NCBI GenBank assembly: GCA_050011775.1
Contig: JBEKIL010000003.1
Coordinates: forward strand, 62,001-126,000
DNA: 64,000 nt
Direction of reading: 5' to 3'
From: CAVZMI01 sp050011775
Lineage (GTDB): Bacteria; Bacteroidota; Ignavibacteria; UBA10030; CAVZMI01
Shown here: in pieces, positions 34,588 to 44,317 of the stretch
How positions within the stretch are numbered: position 1 is the stretch's first letter
Layout of the letters: the number at the start of each line of letters is the position of its first letter
Made by a program: the position numbers and the translations under genes
Notes under the pieces: generated by a model
What the model saw: only the letters and a program-made list of their open reading frames with translations
Told to the model about the DNA's origin: nothing
The model's database searches: none

Positions 34588-34968
34588 ATGTCAGTCGTAC
34601 AAGAATTGGTTGAGAAAATCGAAAAACTCACACTGCTCGAAGCAGCCGAATTGAAAAAAGCGCTTGAAGAAAAATTTGGTGTTACTGCTGCGGTGCCGAT
34701 GATGGTTGCCGGGGCAGTTCCTGCCGCTGGTGCGGCTGCTCCAGCTTCGGAAGAAAAGACCGAGTTCACTGTAACGTTACTTGAAGTTGGTGGACAGAAG
34801 ATTAATGTGATTAAGGTCGTTCGTGCTGCAACAGGTCTTGGATTGAAAGAAGCAAAAGATCTCGTTGATGGTGCACCGAAACCTGTGAAGGAAGGTATCA
34901 ATAAGGAAGAGGCGCAGAAATTAAAGAAAGAACTTGAGGACGCCGGAGCAAAGGTCGAGCTGAAGTAA
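34588..34968 (+). CDS. rplL: 50S ribosomal protein L7/L12
   Basis: 126 residues. N-terminal dimer domain (VQELVEKIEKLTLLEAAELKKAL), Ala/Pro-rich hinge (about 36-52) and C-terminal factor-binding domain ending KKELEDAGAKVELK. It recruits EF-G and EF-Tu to the ribosome. AAGGAG lies 8 bases before the ATG. Confidence 0.96.
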   Translation: MSVVQELVEKIEKLTLLEAAELKKALEEKFGVTAAVPMMVAGAVPAAGAAAPASEEKTEFTVTLLEVGGQKINVIKVVRAATGLGLKEAKDLVDGAPKPVKEGINKEEAQKLKKELEDAGAKVELK

Positions 34969-34990
34969 CGATCGACATTTTCAGTCTGCT

Positions 34991-35058
34991 ATCGGCGGAG
35001 TGAGTAGGCCGATCCTGATAATGCGAAGCATTCCCGGGTGTCGGCTTGCTAATTTTTT
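34991..35058 (+). promoter_or_regulatory. Putative attenuator between rplL and rpoB
   Basis: GCCGAT (35008-35013) can pair either with ATCGGC upstream (34991-34996) or, as GCCGA, with TCGGC downstream (35041-35045). The second fold encloses a small AATGC-GAA-GCATT hairpin (35020-35032) and is followed 7 bases later by six T (35053-35058). Competing stems before a T-run suggest partial termination, which is known at this junction in E. coli. Confidence 0.45.
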
Positions 35059-35115
35059 ACCCTCATGTCATTGGTCGTTTGTCACTGATTTTAATAACGA
35101 TAAGGAGCGGTACTC

Positions 35116-38100
35116 TTGAAGAACCAAACCTTAAGTACAGATAGCGACGGGCGGATTTCGTTCGCGAATATCCCCAGCGTCATTGAATACCCTGATCTGC
35201 TAAATGTGCAATTGGAATCATTCCAGGGTTTCTTGCAGGAAAATGTTGTCCCGTCGCGCCGTAAAAGCAAGGGGCTTCAGCAAGTATTCGAGATGAATTT
35301 TCCGATTACAGATTCAAAGGAAAATTATATCCTCGAGTTTGTAGAATATTATATCGAAAGGCCGAAGTACTCAGTCGTCGAGTGTCAGGAACGAGGACTG
35401 ACGTTTGCTGTCCCGCTTAAAGCAAAGCTCCGGCTTTCTTCGAAAGCAGAAGACGGGAAAGAATATTCTGATACGGTCGAGCAGGAAGTGTACCTCGGTA
35501 ATCTGCCGTACATGACCGAACGCGGGACATTTATCATCAACGGTGCTGAACGTGTGATCGTAAGCCAATTGCATCGGTCACCCGGTGTCTTCTTTGGAGA
35601 ATCGGTCCATCCGAACGGCACACCGATGTATTCTGCCCGTATTATTCCGTTCCGGGGATCTTGGGTGGAGTTTACAACCGATATAAGCAACGTCATGTAT
35701 GCGTATATAGATCGGAAGAAAAAATTTCCGGTCACCACATTGCTCCGCGCACTAGGATATTCATCCGATGATGAAATTCTCCAGCTCTTCAATCTAATCG
35801 AAGAAATCGATGTGCGCAAAATTGATCTGCACGATTACGTCAACCGTATCATCTGCTCCGATGTGGTCGATAAGAAAACCGGCGAAATCTTTATCAGCAA
35901 GGACGCCGTGCTGACGGAAGACAATATAAAGAAGATTAAAAAATCAGAAATTAAAAAAATTCGCCTCCTCCGCGTCGAAGGAAATAGTTCCGACGGTTCG
36001 GTCATAGCGAATACCATCCAGAAAGATATCGCCCGGTCCGACGAAGAAGCGCTCGAAGCGATTTATCGTCAGTTGCGTTCAGGAGATGCTCCGGATCTCG
36101 ATTCGGCAAAAAATCTCATAGACCGGCTCTTCTTCAATCCGAAACGGTACGACCTGGGTGATGTCGGACGATACCGCCTGAACGAGAAACTCGATCTCGA
36201 TATCCCGACAACCGTTACAACCTTGACAAAAGAAGATATAGTAGCAATCATCAACTACCTTATCGAACTCCAGCAAGGAAAGAAAACAGTCGACGATATC
36301 GATCACCTGGGTAATCGGCGCATCAGGACCGTCGGTGAACAGCTGGCAGCACAGTTCAATATCGGACTCGCCCGCATGACACGGACAATCCGTGAACGGA
36401 TGAATCTCCGCGACAGCGAAAATTTTACACCGCAAGACCTGGTTAATGCAAGGACAATCTCAAGTGTAATCAATGCATTCTTCGGTACAAACCAGCTGTC
36501 ACAATTCATGGATCAAACGAACCCGCTGGCCGAAATGACCCACAAACGCCGTATGTCGGCTCTTGGCCCGGGTGGTCTGACCCGCGAACGTGCAGGCTTT
36601 GAGGTTCGTGACGTTCATTATACCCATTACGGTCGGCTCTGCCCGATCGAAACACCGGAAGGTCCGAACATCGGTCTGATTTCTTCACTATGTATTCATG
36701 CGCGCGTGAACGAATTTGGATTTATCGAGACCCCCTACCGAAAGGTAAAAAACGGGAAAGTCACGGAGGATATCGAGTATCTGACCGCAGAGCATGAGGA
36801 TGAGGCAATTATCGCTCAGGCGAACGCGGGACTCGATGAAAGAGGTCGGTTTACCACAGATCGCATCAAGGCACGTCATCGATCCGATTACCCAATTGCT
36901 AAACCGGAAGAGATCCAATACATGGATGTTGCTCCAAACCAGATCGTCAGCGCTGCTGCCGCACTTGTCCCTTTCCTTGAGCATGACGACGCGAACCGCG
37001 CACTCATGGGATCAAACATGCAACGCCAATCTGTTCCTTTGCTGCGTCCCGAGCGTCCGCTGGTAGGAACAGGATTGGAAAAAAAGGTTGCTCGCGATTC
37101 ACGAACTCTTATATCTGCCGAACGAAATGGAACTGTCATTGAGGTCGATGCCGATCACATCATTGTCGAGTACGATATCGATGAAGATAGCGCCGAAGCA
37201 ATCACAAGTTTTGAAGATAAAAAAAGAGTAGAGTACAATCTTACGAAATTCTTTCGCACAAACCAGGATACATGTATCAATCAAAAAATTATTGTTAAGG
37301 AAGGTCAGCGATTCAAGAAAGGTGAGGTATTGGCTGACGGTTGCGCAACGGATCAGGGTGAACTTGCACTGGGACGGAATGTTCTGGTAGCATTCATGCC
37401 GTGGCGCGGGTATAACTTTGAAGACGCAATCGTAATCAGCGAACGGGTCGTGACGGAAGATGTTTATACTTCGATCCATATTGAGGAATTCGAACTTCAG
37501 GTACGCGATACTAAGCGGGGTGAAGAGGAATTGACCCGTGAAATACCCAACGTAAGTGAAGAAGCCACAAAAGATCTTGATGAGAACGGAATCGTTCGTG
37601 TCGGTGCAGAGGTTCGTGAAGGCGATATTTTGATAGGTAAAATTACACCGAAAGGCGAAACCGATCCGACACCCGAAGAAAAACTTCTCAAGGCGATCTT
37701 CGGTGAGAAGGCCGGCGATGTCAAAGATGCATCATTGAAAGCACCACCGGGGATGAAGGGAATAGTCATTGCCACCAAGCTCTTTTCCCGTAAGAAAAAG
37801 GATGCAAATGCGAAGAAAGAGGATAAGCGGAGACTCGATGTACTTGACCGGCAGCGTCGGAAGGAGCAGAAAGATTTAGTCGACAAACTTGCACAAAAAC
37901 TCACACGCGTCATGAGTGGGGAGAAGTCTGTCGGTGTTCGCGATGTCGATGGAACAATGGTGTTCCGCGCAGGAACAATCTTTAAAGAAGAGACCTTCAC
38001 ATCGTATGAAGGACTCGAAAAGCTCGATCCGTCGAAACCCTGGATTGATGATAAAAGAAAAGATACTTTGATCCAGCGCATCTACGAAAACTTCCAGAAG

Positions 38101-38901
38101 GCAATGGAAGATCTTGAGGATCATTATAAGCACGAAAAGAATAAAATCCAGCTTGGCGATGAACTTCCACCCGGAATTGTTCAGCTTGCTAAGGTATATG
38201 TTGCGAAGAAACGGAAACTTTCAGTCGGCGATAAGATGGCCGGCCGTCATGGAAACAAAGGCGTCGTAGCAAAAATTGTCCCGAAAGAAGATATGCCGTT
38301 TCTACCCGATGGGACGCCCGTTGATATCGTGTTGAACCCGCTCGGCGTACCGTCGCGTATGAATCTCGGACAGCTATATGAAACAGCGCTTGGGTGGGCT
38401 GCTAAGACGCTCGGCTGCCGTTTTTCTACACCGATTTTCGACGGTGCAACTTGGGAAAACGTTCAGGAACAACTTCGAAAAGCGGTCTTGGATGAAAATT
38501 CCAAGACGATTCTCTTTGATGGACGGACTGGTCATCAATATGATCAGGAAGTTACGGTGGGGCAGATTTATATGATGAAACTTTCCCATCTTGTCGATGA
38601 TAAAATTCATGCCCGGTCCATTGGACCATACTCACTTATCACCCAACAACCGCTTGGCGGGAAAGCACAATTCGGCGGTCAGCGATTTGGAGAAATGGAA
38701 GTGTGGGCGCTTGAAGGATATGGAGCAGCTCATATCCTACAGGAGATGCTTACTGTTAAATCGGATGATGTGTCAGGCCGTGCCAAGGTCTATGAAGCGG
38801 TGGTAAAAGGTGAGAATCTGCCTGAATCAAGTATACCGGAATCATTTAATGTGTTAATTCGCGAACTCATGGGGCTGGGTCTTGATATTAAGATTGAATA
38901 A
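35116..38901 (+). CDS. rpoB: DNA-directed RNA polymerase subunit beta
   Basis: 1261 residues from a TTG start with AAGGAG 8 bases upstream. The rifampicin-site region reads LSQFMDQTNPLAEMTHKRR and continues SALGPGGL, keeping the Asp, His and Ser that make polymerases sensitive. Other landmarks are YGRLCPIETPEGPNIGLI, NVLVAFMPWRGYNFEDAI, GRHGNKGVV and the C-terminal FNVLIRELMGLGLDI. It forms the catalytic core with RpoC. The gene stands apart from rpoC, with no fusion. Confidence 0.97.
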   Translation: MKNQTLSTDSDGRISFANIPSVIEYPDLLNVQLESFQGFLQENVVPSRRKSKGLQQVFEMNFPITDSKENYILEFVEYYIERPKYSVVECQERGLTFAVPLKAKLRLSSKAEDGKEYSDTVEQEVYLGNLPYMTERGTFIINGAERVIVSQLHRSPGVFFGESVHPNGTPMYSARIIPFRGSWVEFTTDISNVMYAYIDRKKKFPVTTLLRALGYSSDDEILQLFNLIEEIDVRKIDLHDYVNRIICSDVVDKKTGEIFISKDAVLTEDNIKKIKKSEIKKIRLLRVEGNSSDGSVIANTIQKDIARSDEEALEAIYRQLRSGDAPDLDSAKNLIDRLFFNPKRYDLGDVGRYRLNEKLDLDIPTTVTTLTKEDIVAIINYLIELQQGKKTVDDIDHLGNRRIRTVGEQLAAQFNIGLARMTRTIRERMNLRDSENFTPQDLVNARTISSVINAFFGTNQLSQFMDQTNPLAEMTHKRRMSALGPGGLTRERAGFEVRDVHYTHYGRLCPIETPEGPNIGLISSLCIHARVNEFGFIETPYRKVKNGKVTEDIEYLTAEHEDEAIIAQANAGLDERGRFTTDRIKARHRSDYPIAKPEEIQYMDVAPNQIVSAAAALVPFLEHDDANRALMGSNMQRQSVPLLRPERPLVGTGLEKKVARDSRTLISAERNGTVIEVDADHIIVEYDIDEDSAEAITSFEDKKRVEYNLTKFFRTNQDTCINQKIIVKEGQRFKKGEVLADGCATDQGELALGRNVLVAFMPWRGYNFEDAIVISERVVTEDVYTSIHIEEFELQVRDTKRGEEELTREIPNVSEEATKDLDENGIVRVGAEVREGDILIGKITPKGETDPTPEEKLLKAIFGEKAGDVKDASLKAPPGMKGIVIATKLFSRKKKDANAKKEDKRRLDVLDRQRRKEQKDLVDKLAQKLTRVMSGEKSVGVRDVDGTMVFRAGTIFKEETFTSYEGLEKLDPSKPWIDDKRKDTLIQRIYENFQKAMEDLEDHYKHEKNKIQLGDELPPGIVQLAKVYVAKKRKLSVGDKMAGRHGNKGVVAKIVPKEDMPFLPDGTPVDIVLNPLGVPSRMNLGQLYETALGWAAKTLGCRFSTPIFDGATWENVQEQLRKAVLDENSKTILFDGRTGHQYDQEVTVGQIYMMKLSHLVDDKIHARSIGPYSLITQQPLGGKAQFGGQRFGEMEVWALEGYGAAHILQEMLTVKSDDVSGRAKVYEAVVKGENLPESSIPESFNVLIRELMGLGLDIKIE

Positions 38902-39003
38902 CATCTGCGCCAGAGACGCCCGGCTGTAAAGCGAAACGCCCGCTTGCTCGCCGATATCCCGATTACTATAAGGACTTAGGCAAATCTGCAAGCAGGACAT
39001 GCA

Positions 39004-39018
39004 TAAGCCTTCGGCTTA
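39004..39018 (+). repeat. TTC-triloop hairpin in the rpoC leader
   Basis: TAAGCC (39004-39009), TTC, GGCTTA (39013-39018): perfect 6-bp stem. It lies 15 bases before the GGAGGGGG ribosome binding site of rpoC and belongs to a set of similar triloop hairpins in this gene run. Confidence 0.6.
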
Positions 39019-39042
39019 GACATCACGTTTTTGGAGGGGGCA

Positions 39043-42000
39043 ATGTCATATACAACACAAGATATAACAATAAGAAAGAATTTCCAGCGGATCATGATCA
39101 GCCTTGCATCACCTGATGCAATACTGGCTCGGTCGCACGGAGAAGTGACCAAACCGGAAACCATCAACTATCGGTCATTTCGTCCGGAAAAAGATGGACT
39201 CTTCTGCGAGAAAATCTTCGGTCCTGTTCGCGATTGGGAGTGCCATTGCGGAAAATATAAACGCATCCGGTACAAAGGAATCATCTGCGACCGATGCGGC
39301 GTCGAAGTGACGCAAAAAAGCGTTCGCCGTGAACGGATGGGACATATCGCTCTCGCTGTTCCTGTGGTACATATCTGGTATTTCCGATCGCTACCTAGCA
39401 AGATCGGCTATATTCTCGGAATAAGTTCAAAGGATCTCGAAAAGATTATTTATTACGAATCTTATGTCGTCATCAACCCGGGTCCGACAGGTTTGAAAAA
39501 GGGCGAGCTGATTTCGGAAGATCAATATTTCGAAGCGCTTGCAAGTCTGCCTGCAAAGAACCAGGAGCTCGAGCATGCCGATCCGAAAAAATTTATGGCC
39601 GGCATAGGTGGCGAAGCGATTAAGGAGTTGTTGAAACGGGTAGAAATCGAAATTCTCTCGGCCGAGTTGAGGATGTCGGTTAAAGAAGAGACTTCGGCTC
39701 AGAAGAAGACGGAAGCCCTGAAGCGGTTGCGTGTCGTTGAAGCATTTCGCCAGCGTGAGGAGGTTCCTGTAAACCGTCCGGAATGGATGGTGATGGACGT
39801 TATTCCTGTCATACCGCCGGAGCTCCGCCCGCTTGTTCCGCTCGAAGGTGGACGTTTCGCGACATCTGATCTGAATGATCTCTATCGGAGGGTGATCATA
39901 CGCAATAACCGTTTGAAACGACTCATCGATATTAAAGCTCCAGAAGTCATTCTTCGTAACGAAAAACGGATGCTGCAGGAAGCGGTTGATTCGCTATTCG
40001 ATAATTCGCGTCGTGTCAATGCTGTTCGCAGTGATAATAACCGTGCCCTCAAATCTCTCTCAGATATGCTCAAAGGAAAGCAGGGGCGGTTCCGTCAGAA
40101 CCTTCTGGGGAAACGTGTGGATTATTCGGGCCGCTCGGTGATCGTTGTCGGTCCCGAATTGAAGCTCCATCAGTGCGGCATCCCGAAGGATATGGCGGTC
40201 GAGCTATTCAAACCTTTTGTTATACGTAAGCTCATCGAACGCGGTCTGGTTAAAACGGTCAAGAGTGCGAAGAAAATGGTCGAGAAGAAAACGCCGGATG
40301 TCTGGGAAATTCTCGAGAATATTATCGATGGACATCCAGTGTTGTTAAACCGTGCACCGACATTGCACCGACTCGGCATCCAGGCATTCCAGCCGGTTTT
40401 GGTGGAAGGGAAAGCAATTCGAATTCACCCGATGGTCTGCACGGCATTTAATGCCGATTTCGACGGAGATCAGATGGCTGTTCATGTACCGCTTTCGTAC
40501 GATGCACAACTTGAAGCTCGTATCCTTATGCTGTCGAGTCATAACATCCTTTCACCGGCGCATGGTGCACCAGTCGTGACACCAACGCAGGATCAGGTTC
40601 TGGGATGCTACTATCTTACAAAATCGAGACCTAATGATATCGGTGATGGAAAATTGTTCGCATCAACCAACGAAGTTCTTATTGCCTATAATAATGGAAA
40701 GGTAGGACTCCATACGCGGATTAAGGTACGCGTCGATGGCAGAATTTACGATACAACCGTCGGTCGTGTAATCTTCAATCAGATTGTTCCGCGTGAATTG
40801 GGATTTATTAACGAGCTGTTGAATAAATCGCGTCTAGTACAAATCATAGGCGCCTCATTTCGCAAGTGTGGTAATCTCAGAACGTCTGAATTTCTCGATG
40901 AATTGAAAGACCTCGGCTTTACATATGCAACACGGGGCGGATTTTCAGTGAGTATCGGTGATGTTGTAATTCCAAAAGAGAAGGAAGAACTAATTAATAA
41001 AGCTCAACGTGAAGTCGACCGTGTACAGAGCCAGTATCTGCAGGGTTTCATTACCGACGGTGAACGATATAATAAGGTCGTCGATATCTGGACCCGTACA
41101 ACGAGCCGTGTCGCAGAGCGTTTGTTTGATGCGCTTCAACATTCACGCGACGGGTTCAATTCGCTCTACATGATGGTCGACTCCGGCGCCCGCGGATCAA
41201 AAGATCAGGTACGCCAGCTGGCTGGTATGCGCGGTCTAATGGCGAAGCCTCAGAAGAGTATGTCGGGCGCGACGGGTGAATTAATTGAAAACCCGATTAT
41301 TGCAAACTTCCGCGAAGGTCTCTCGATTCTGGAGTACTTCATTTCAACACACGGTGCCCGTAAAGGCCTTGCCGATACAGCGTTAAAAACAGCCGACGCG
41401 GGATATCTTACACGTCGTCTCGTTGATGTCGCGCAGGATGCCATTATCTCTGAAGACGATTGCGGTACCATCCGTGGGGTTATCACGAGTGCGTTGAAAG
41501 AAGGAGAAGATATTAAAGAACCGCTGGCTGAACGTATTGTAGGCCGCGTCTCAGTGCACGATGTTGTGGATCCTCTTAGCGGTGAAACGATTGTTGAAAG
41601 CGGCGAAGAAATTACAGAAGAGAAAGCCCAGCGGATATCCGAAACATCTATCGAAAGCGTGGAGATTCGTTCGGTATTGACATGCGAATCAAAACGCGGT
41701 GTCTGTGCGAAGTGCTACGGCCGCAATCTCACAACCGGGAATATAGTTGAACCGGGTGAGGCTGTCGGTATCGTTGCCGCACAGTCCATTGGCGAGCCGG
41801 GAACACAGCTCACGCTTCGTACATTCCATACTGGCGGAACGGCAAGCTTAATTGCAACACAATCGCAAGTAACATCCAAATTCGACGGAAAGATAAAATA
41901 TGAAGGCTTGAAACTCATTCCGGTGGGAGATGGTGCAGATGGAAAAATTATCGTTTCCGGTCGCAGCGGTATCATCAACATTCTGGATAAGGACAACAGG

Positions 42001-43302
42001 ATTCTGACGAAGTACGATGTTCCTTACGGTGCAACACTATTAATGAAAGACGGGACACCGGTAAAAAGAGGGGACCTTATTTACGAATGGGATCCATATA
42101 ACGCAACGATTCTTTCAGAACATTCCGGAACCATCAGATATGTCGACCTGAAAGAAAATGTCACATATCGCGAAGAACCCGATGAACAAACGGGACACGT
42201 ACAAAAAGTCGTCATTGATTCGCGTGATCGATCGCTTGTCCCGAGTCTCCATATTCAAAATAAGAAAGGGGATAAGACCGGAAGTTACATCCTGCCGACC
42301 CGGTCGCATCTCGTTGTCGAAGATGGAGAAGGTATTTATGCCGGTACTGTGCTGGTAAAGATTCCGCGCGATATCGGTAAGACCCGAGATATCACCGGCG
42401 GTTTGCCGCGCGTTACGGAATTGTTCGAGGCACGCAGTCCGAGCGATCCGGCAATCGTCAGTGAAATCGACGGTGTCGTGAGCTTTGGTGCACAAAAACG
42501 AGGTTCCCGAGAGATTATAGTAACGAGTCATGATGGTAAAGATAAGCGGACTTATATGATCCCCCTCGGTAAGCACATTCTCGTACAGGATAATGATGTT
42601 ATCCGTGCCGGCGAGCGACTCTCGGACGGAGCAATCGATCCTCATGATATTCTCCGCATTAAAGGTGTCGGTGCGGTACAGGAATATCTGGTGAATGAAA
42701 TTCAGGAAGTGTATCGAATGCAGGGTGTGAAGATAAACGACAAACATATAGAAGTGATTGTCCGACAAATGATGCAGAAGGTCCGTGTCATCGATCCAGG
42801 CGATACACCGTTCCTTGAAGGTGATTATGTCGACAAGCTGAAGCTCACGGAAGAGAACGATTTGTTGCAAAACAAAGTTGTGGTTGTAAGCAAAGGCGAC
42901 TCAAAGTTGAAAAACGGGCAGATCCTGCTACGGAAAAAAGCTCGTGAGATGAACGGTGAGCTGCGGAAAAAAGGAAAGAAAGTTATCGAATATCGCGATT
43001 CCGAACCAGCGACATCCGAACCCGTATTACTCGGTATCACTTCGGCGGCGTTATCGACTGTGAGTTTCATTTCTGCTGCGTCATTCCAGGAAACAACAAA
43101 AGTACTTACCGATGCGGCGATCGAGAGTAAAATTGACCCGCTTCTCGGTTTGAAAGAGAATGTCATAATGGGTCATCTGATTCCTGCAGGTACAGGATTG
43201 AAGAAATTCCAGAATATTCTTGTGACAAAAAAGGATGACCTGATTATTGAAGAACCGCCTCAACCCGTGAAGAAAGCAACAAAAAGGGTTGTTGCGTCAT
43301 AG
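39043..43302 (+). CDS. rpoC: DNA-directed RNA polymerase subunit beta'
   Basis: 1419 residues from ATG 39043, behind GGAGGGGG; an in-frame TTG at 39031 overlaps that site and is unlikely. Zinc ribbon CHCGKYKRIRYKGIICDRC near the N-terminus, active-site NADFDGDQMAVH, the second zinc cluster (CESKRGVCAKC) and the trigger-loop/bridge region (SGARGSKDQVRQLAGMRGLM). Standard bacterial architecture. The tail is Lys-rich. Confidence 0.97.
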   Translation: MSYTTQDITIRKNFQRIMISLASPDAILARSHGEVTKPETINYRSFRPEKDGLFCEKIFGPVRDWECHCGKYKRIRYKGIICDRCGVEVTQKSVRRERMGHIALAVPVVHIWYFRSLPSKIGYILGISSKDLEKIIYYESYVVINPGPTGLKKGELISEDQYFEALASLPAKNQELEHADPKKFMAGIGGEAIKELLKRVEIEILSAELRMSVKEETSAQKKTEALKRLRVVEAFRQREEVPVNRPEWMVMDVIPVIPPELRPLVPLEGGRFATSDLNDLYRRVIIRNNRLKRLIDIKAPEVILRNEKRMLQEAVDSLFDNSRRVNAVRSDNNRALKSLSDMLKGKQGRFRQNLLGKRVDYSGRSVIVVGPELKLHQCGIPKDMAVELFKPFVIRKLIERGLVKTVKSAKKMVEKKTPDVWEILENIIDGHPVLLNRAPTLHRLGIQAFQPVLVEGKAIRIHPMVCTAFNADFDGDQMAVHVPLSYDAQLEARILMLSSHNILSPAHGAPVVTPTQDQVLGCYYLTKSRPNDIGDGKLFASTNEVLIAYNNGKVGLHTRIKVRVDGRIYDTTVGRVIFNQIVPRELGFINELLNKSRLVQIIGASFRKCGNLRTSEFLDELKDLGFTYATRGGFSVSIGDVVIPKEKEELINKAQREVDRVQSQYLQGFITDGERYNKVVDIWTRTTSRVAERLFDALQHSRDGFNSLYMMVDSGARGSKDQVRQLAGMRGLMAKPQKSMSGATGELIENPIIANFREGLSILEYFISTHGARKGLADTALKTADAGYLTRRLVDVAQDAIISEDDCGTIRGVITSALKEGEDIKEPLAERIVGRVSVHDVVDPLSGETIVESGEEITEEKAQRISETSIESVEIRSVLTCESKRGVCAKCYGRNLTTGNIVEPGEAVGIVAAQSIGEPGTQLTLRTFHTGGTASLIATQSQVTSKFDGKIKYEGLKLIPVGDGADGKIIVSGRSGIINILDKDNRILTKYDVPYGATLLMKDGTPVKRGDLIYEWDPYNATILSEHSGTIRYVDLKENVTYREEPDEQTGHVQKVVIDSRDRSLVPSLHIQNKKGDKTGSYILPTRSHLVVEDGEGIYAGTVLVKIPRDIGKTRDITGGLPRVTELFEARSPSDPAIVSEIDGVVSFGAQKRGSREIIVTSHDGKDKRTYMIPLGKHILVQDNDVIRAGERLSDGAIDPHDILRIKGVGAVQEYLVNEIQEVYRMQGVKINDKHIEVIVRQMMQKVRVIDPGDTPFLEGDYVDKLKLTEENDLLQNKVVVVSKGDSKLKNGQILLRKKAREMNGELRKKGKKVIEYRDSEPATSEPVLLGITSAALSTVSFISAASFQETTKVLTDAAIESKIDPLLGLKENVIMGHLIPAGTGLKKFQNILVTKKDDLIIEEPPQPVKKATKRVVAS

Positions 43303-43313
43303 ATGAAAAATGC

Positions 43314-43342
43314 TTGACATAAATTCTTTTTTTACCTATATT
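43314..43342 (+). promoter_or_regulatory. Strong sigma70-like promoter before rpsL
   Basis: TTGACA (43314-43319), 17-base spacer, TATATT (43337-43342). It is the best promoter match in the window, 12 bases after the rpoC stop, and starts a separate transcript for rpsL-rpsG-fusA-tuf and probably the S10-spc-alpha genes. Confidence 0.75.
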
Positions 43343-43390
43343 TATAGGATTTTCAATTAATTTTACCTGGTATAACAGGAGATTTTTCGT

Positions 43391-43762
43391 TTGCCAACTA
43401 TCAACCAGTTAGTTCGTCAGAGTCGAGAAATAGTTGTCTGGAAAAGTAAATCGCCAGCACTTGGTGGAAGTCCTCAAAAACGAGGAGTATGCACTAGAGT
43501 ATATACAACGACACCCAAGAAACCGAATTCTGCACTTCGGAAAGTGGCTCGTGTCCGTCTGACCAACGGTATTGAAGTAACAGCGTATATTCCAGGAGAG
43601 GGACATAATCTCCAGGAACACTCGATTGTCATGATTCGTGGAGGTCGTGTGAAAGACCTTCCAGGTGTTCGTTATCATATTATACGTGGGACACTTGATA
43701 CAGCAGGAGTAGCAGATCGTAAACAGGGACGCTCTAAATATGGAGCAAAAAGACCCAAATAA
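43391..43762 (+). CDS. rpsL: 30S ribosomal protein S12
   Basis: 123 residues from TTG 43391 with AGGAGA upstream (PTINQLVRQSRE follows). The decoding-centre loops TTTPKKPNSALRK and GGRVKDLPGVRYH carry the lysines (K43 and K88 equivalents) whose change gives streptomycin resistance. Both are wild type. First gene of the str operon. Confidence 0.96.
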   Translation: MPTINQLVRQSREIVVWKSKSPALGGSPQKRGVCTRVYTTTPKKPNSALRKVARVRLTNGIEVTAYIPGEGHNLQEHSIVMIRGGRVKDLPGVRYHIIRGTLDTAGVADRKQGRSKYGAKRPK

Positions 43763-43773
43763 ATTTTTAGAAT

Positions 43774-44241
43774 ATGAGAAAGAAAAAAGCTTCACGACGT
43801 ATTATTTCACCAGATCCACGCTTTGACGACGTGCTTATTGCGAAGTTTATCAATAATGTAATGAAGAGAGGCAAAAAGCACCTCGCCCGACGTATGCTGT
43901 ATAATGCATTGGATATTATTGAAGAAAAGACGCAGAAGAAGGGGATCGACGTCTTTAAAAAAGCTCTTCAAAATACTCGACCTCTCCTCGAGGTTCGTGC
44001 CCGTCGTGTTGGTGGTGCAACATATCAGGTGCCGACCGAAGTGCGTCCGGCACGCAGTGAAGCGCTGGCGATCCGCTGGTTAATAAATTATTCTCAAGAG
44101 CGGAAAGATAAATCGATGTCGCAGAAGCTGGCAGCAGAATTTATGGCAGCGGCAAACAACGAAGGGGCGGCCATTAAGAAACGTGATGATGTTCATAAAA
44201 TGGCCGAGGCAAATAAGGCCTTTGCCCACTTTAAGTGGTAA
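43774..44241 (+). CDS. rpsG: 30S ribosomal protein S7
   Basis: 155 residues. It begins MRKKKASRRIISPDPRF and contains NNVMKRGKKHLARRMLYNAL and GGATYQVPTEVRPARSEALA. It binds the 3' domain of 16S rRNA and lines the E site. Eleven bases separate it from rpsL, leaving little room for an S7-binding intercistronic hairpin. Confidence 0.96.
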   Translation: MRKKKASRRIISPDPRFDDVLIAKFINNVMKRGKKHLARRMLYNALDIIEEKTQKKGIDVFKKALQNTRPLLEVRARRVGGATYQVPTEVRPARSEALAIRWLINYSQERKDKSMSQKLAAEFMAAANNEGAAIKKRDDVHKMAEANKAFAHFKW

Positions 44242-44317
44242 TCGGTTGAAAAGGCCGGCCCGCCTGAGTCCATATAAATGAGGGGATGTCGACGGGAAGG
44301 GGAGAGTAGATAGTTCT

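Noticed and set aside
42115..42870. 251-codon minus-strand frame inside rpoC
   Set aside because: A shadow of rpoC; no domain, and rpoC is intact here.
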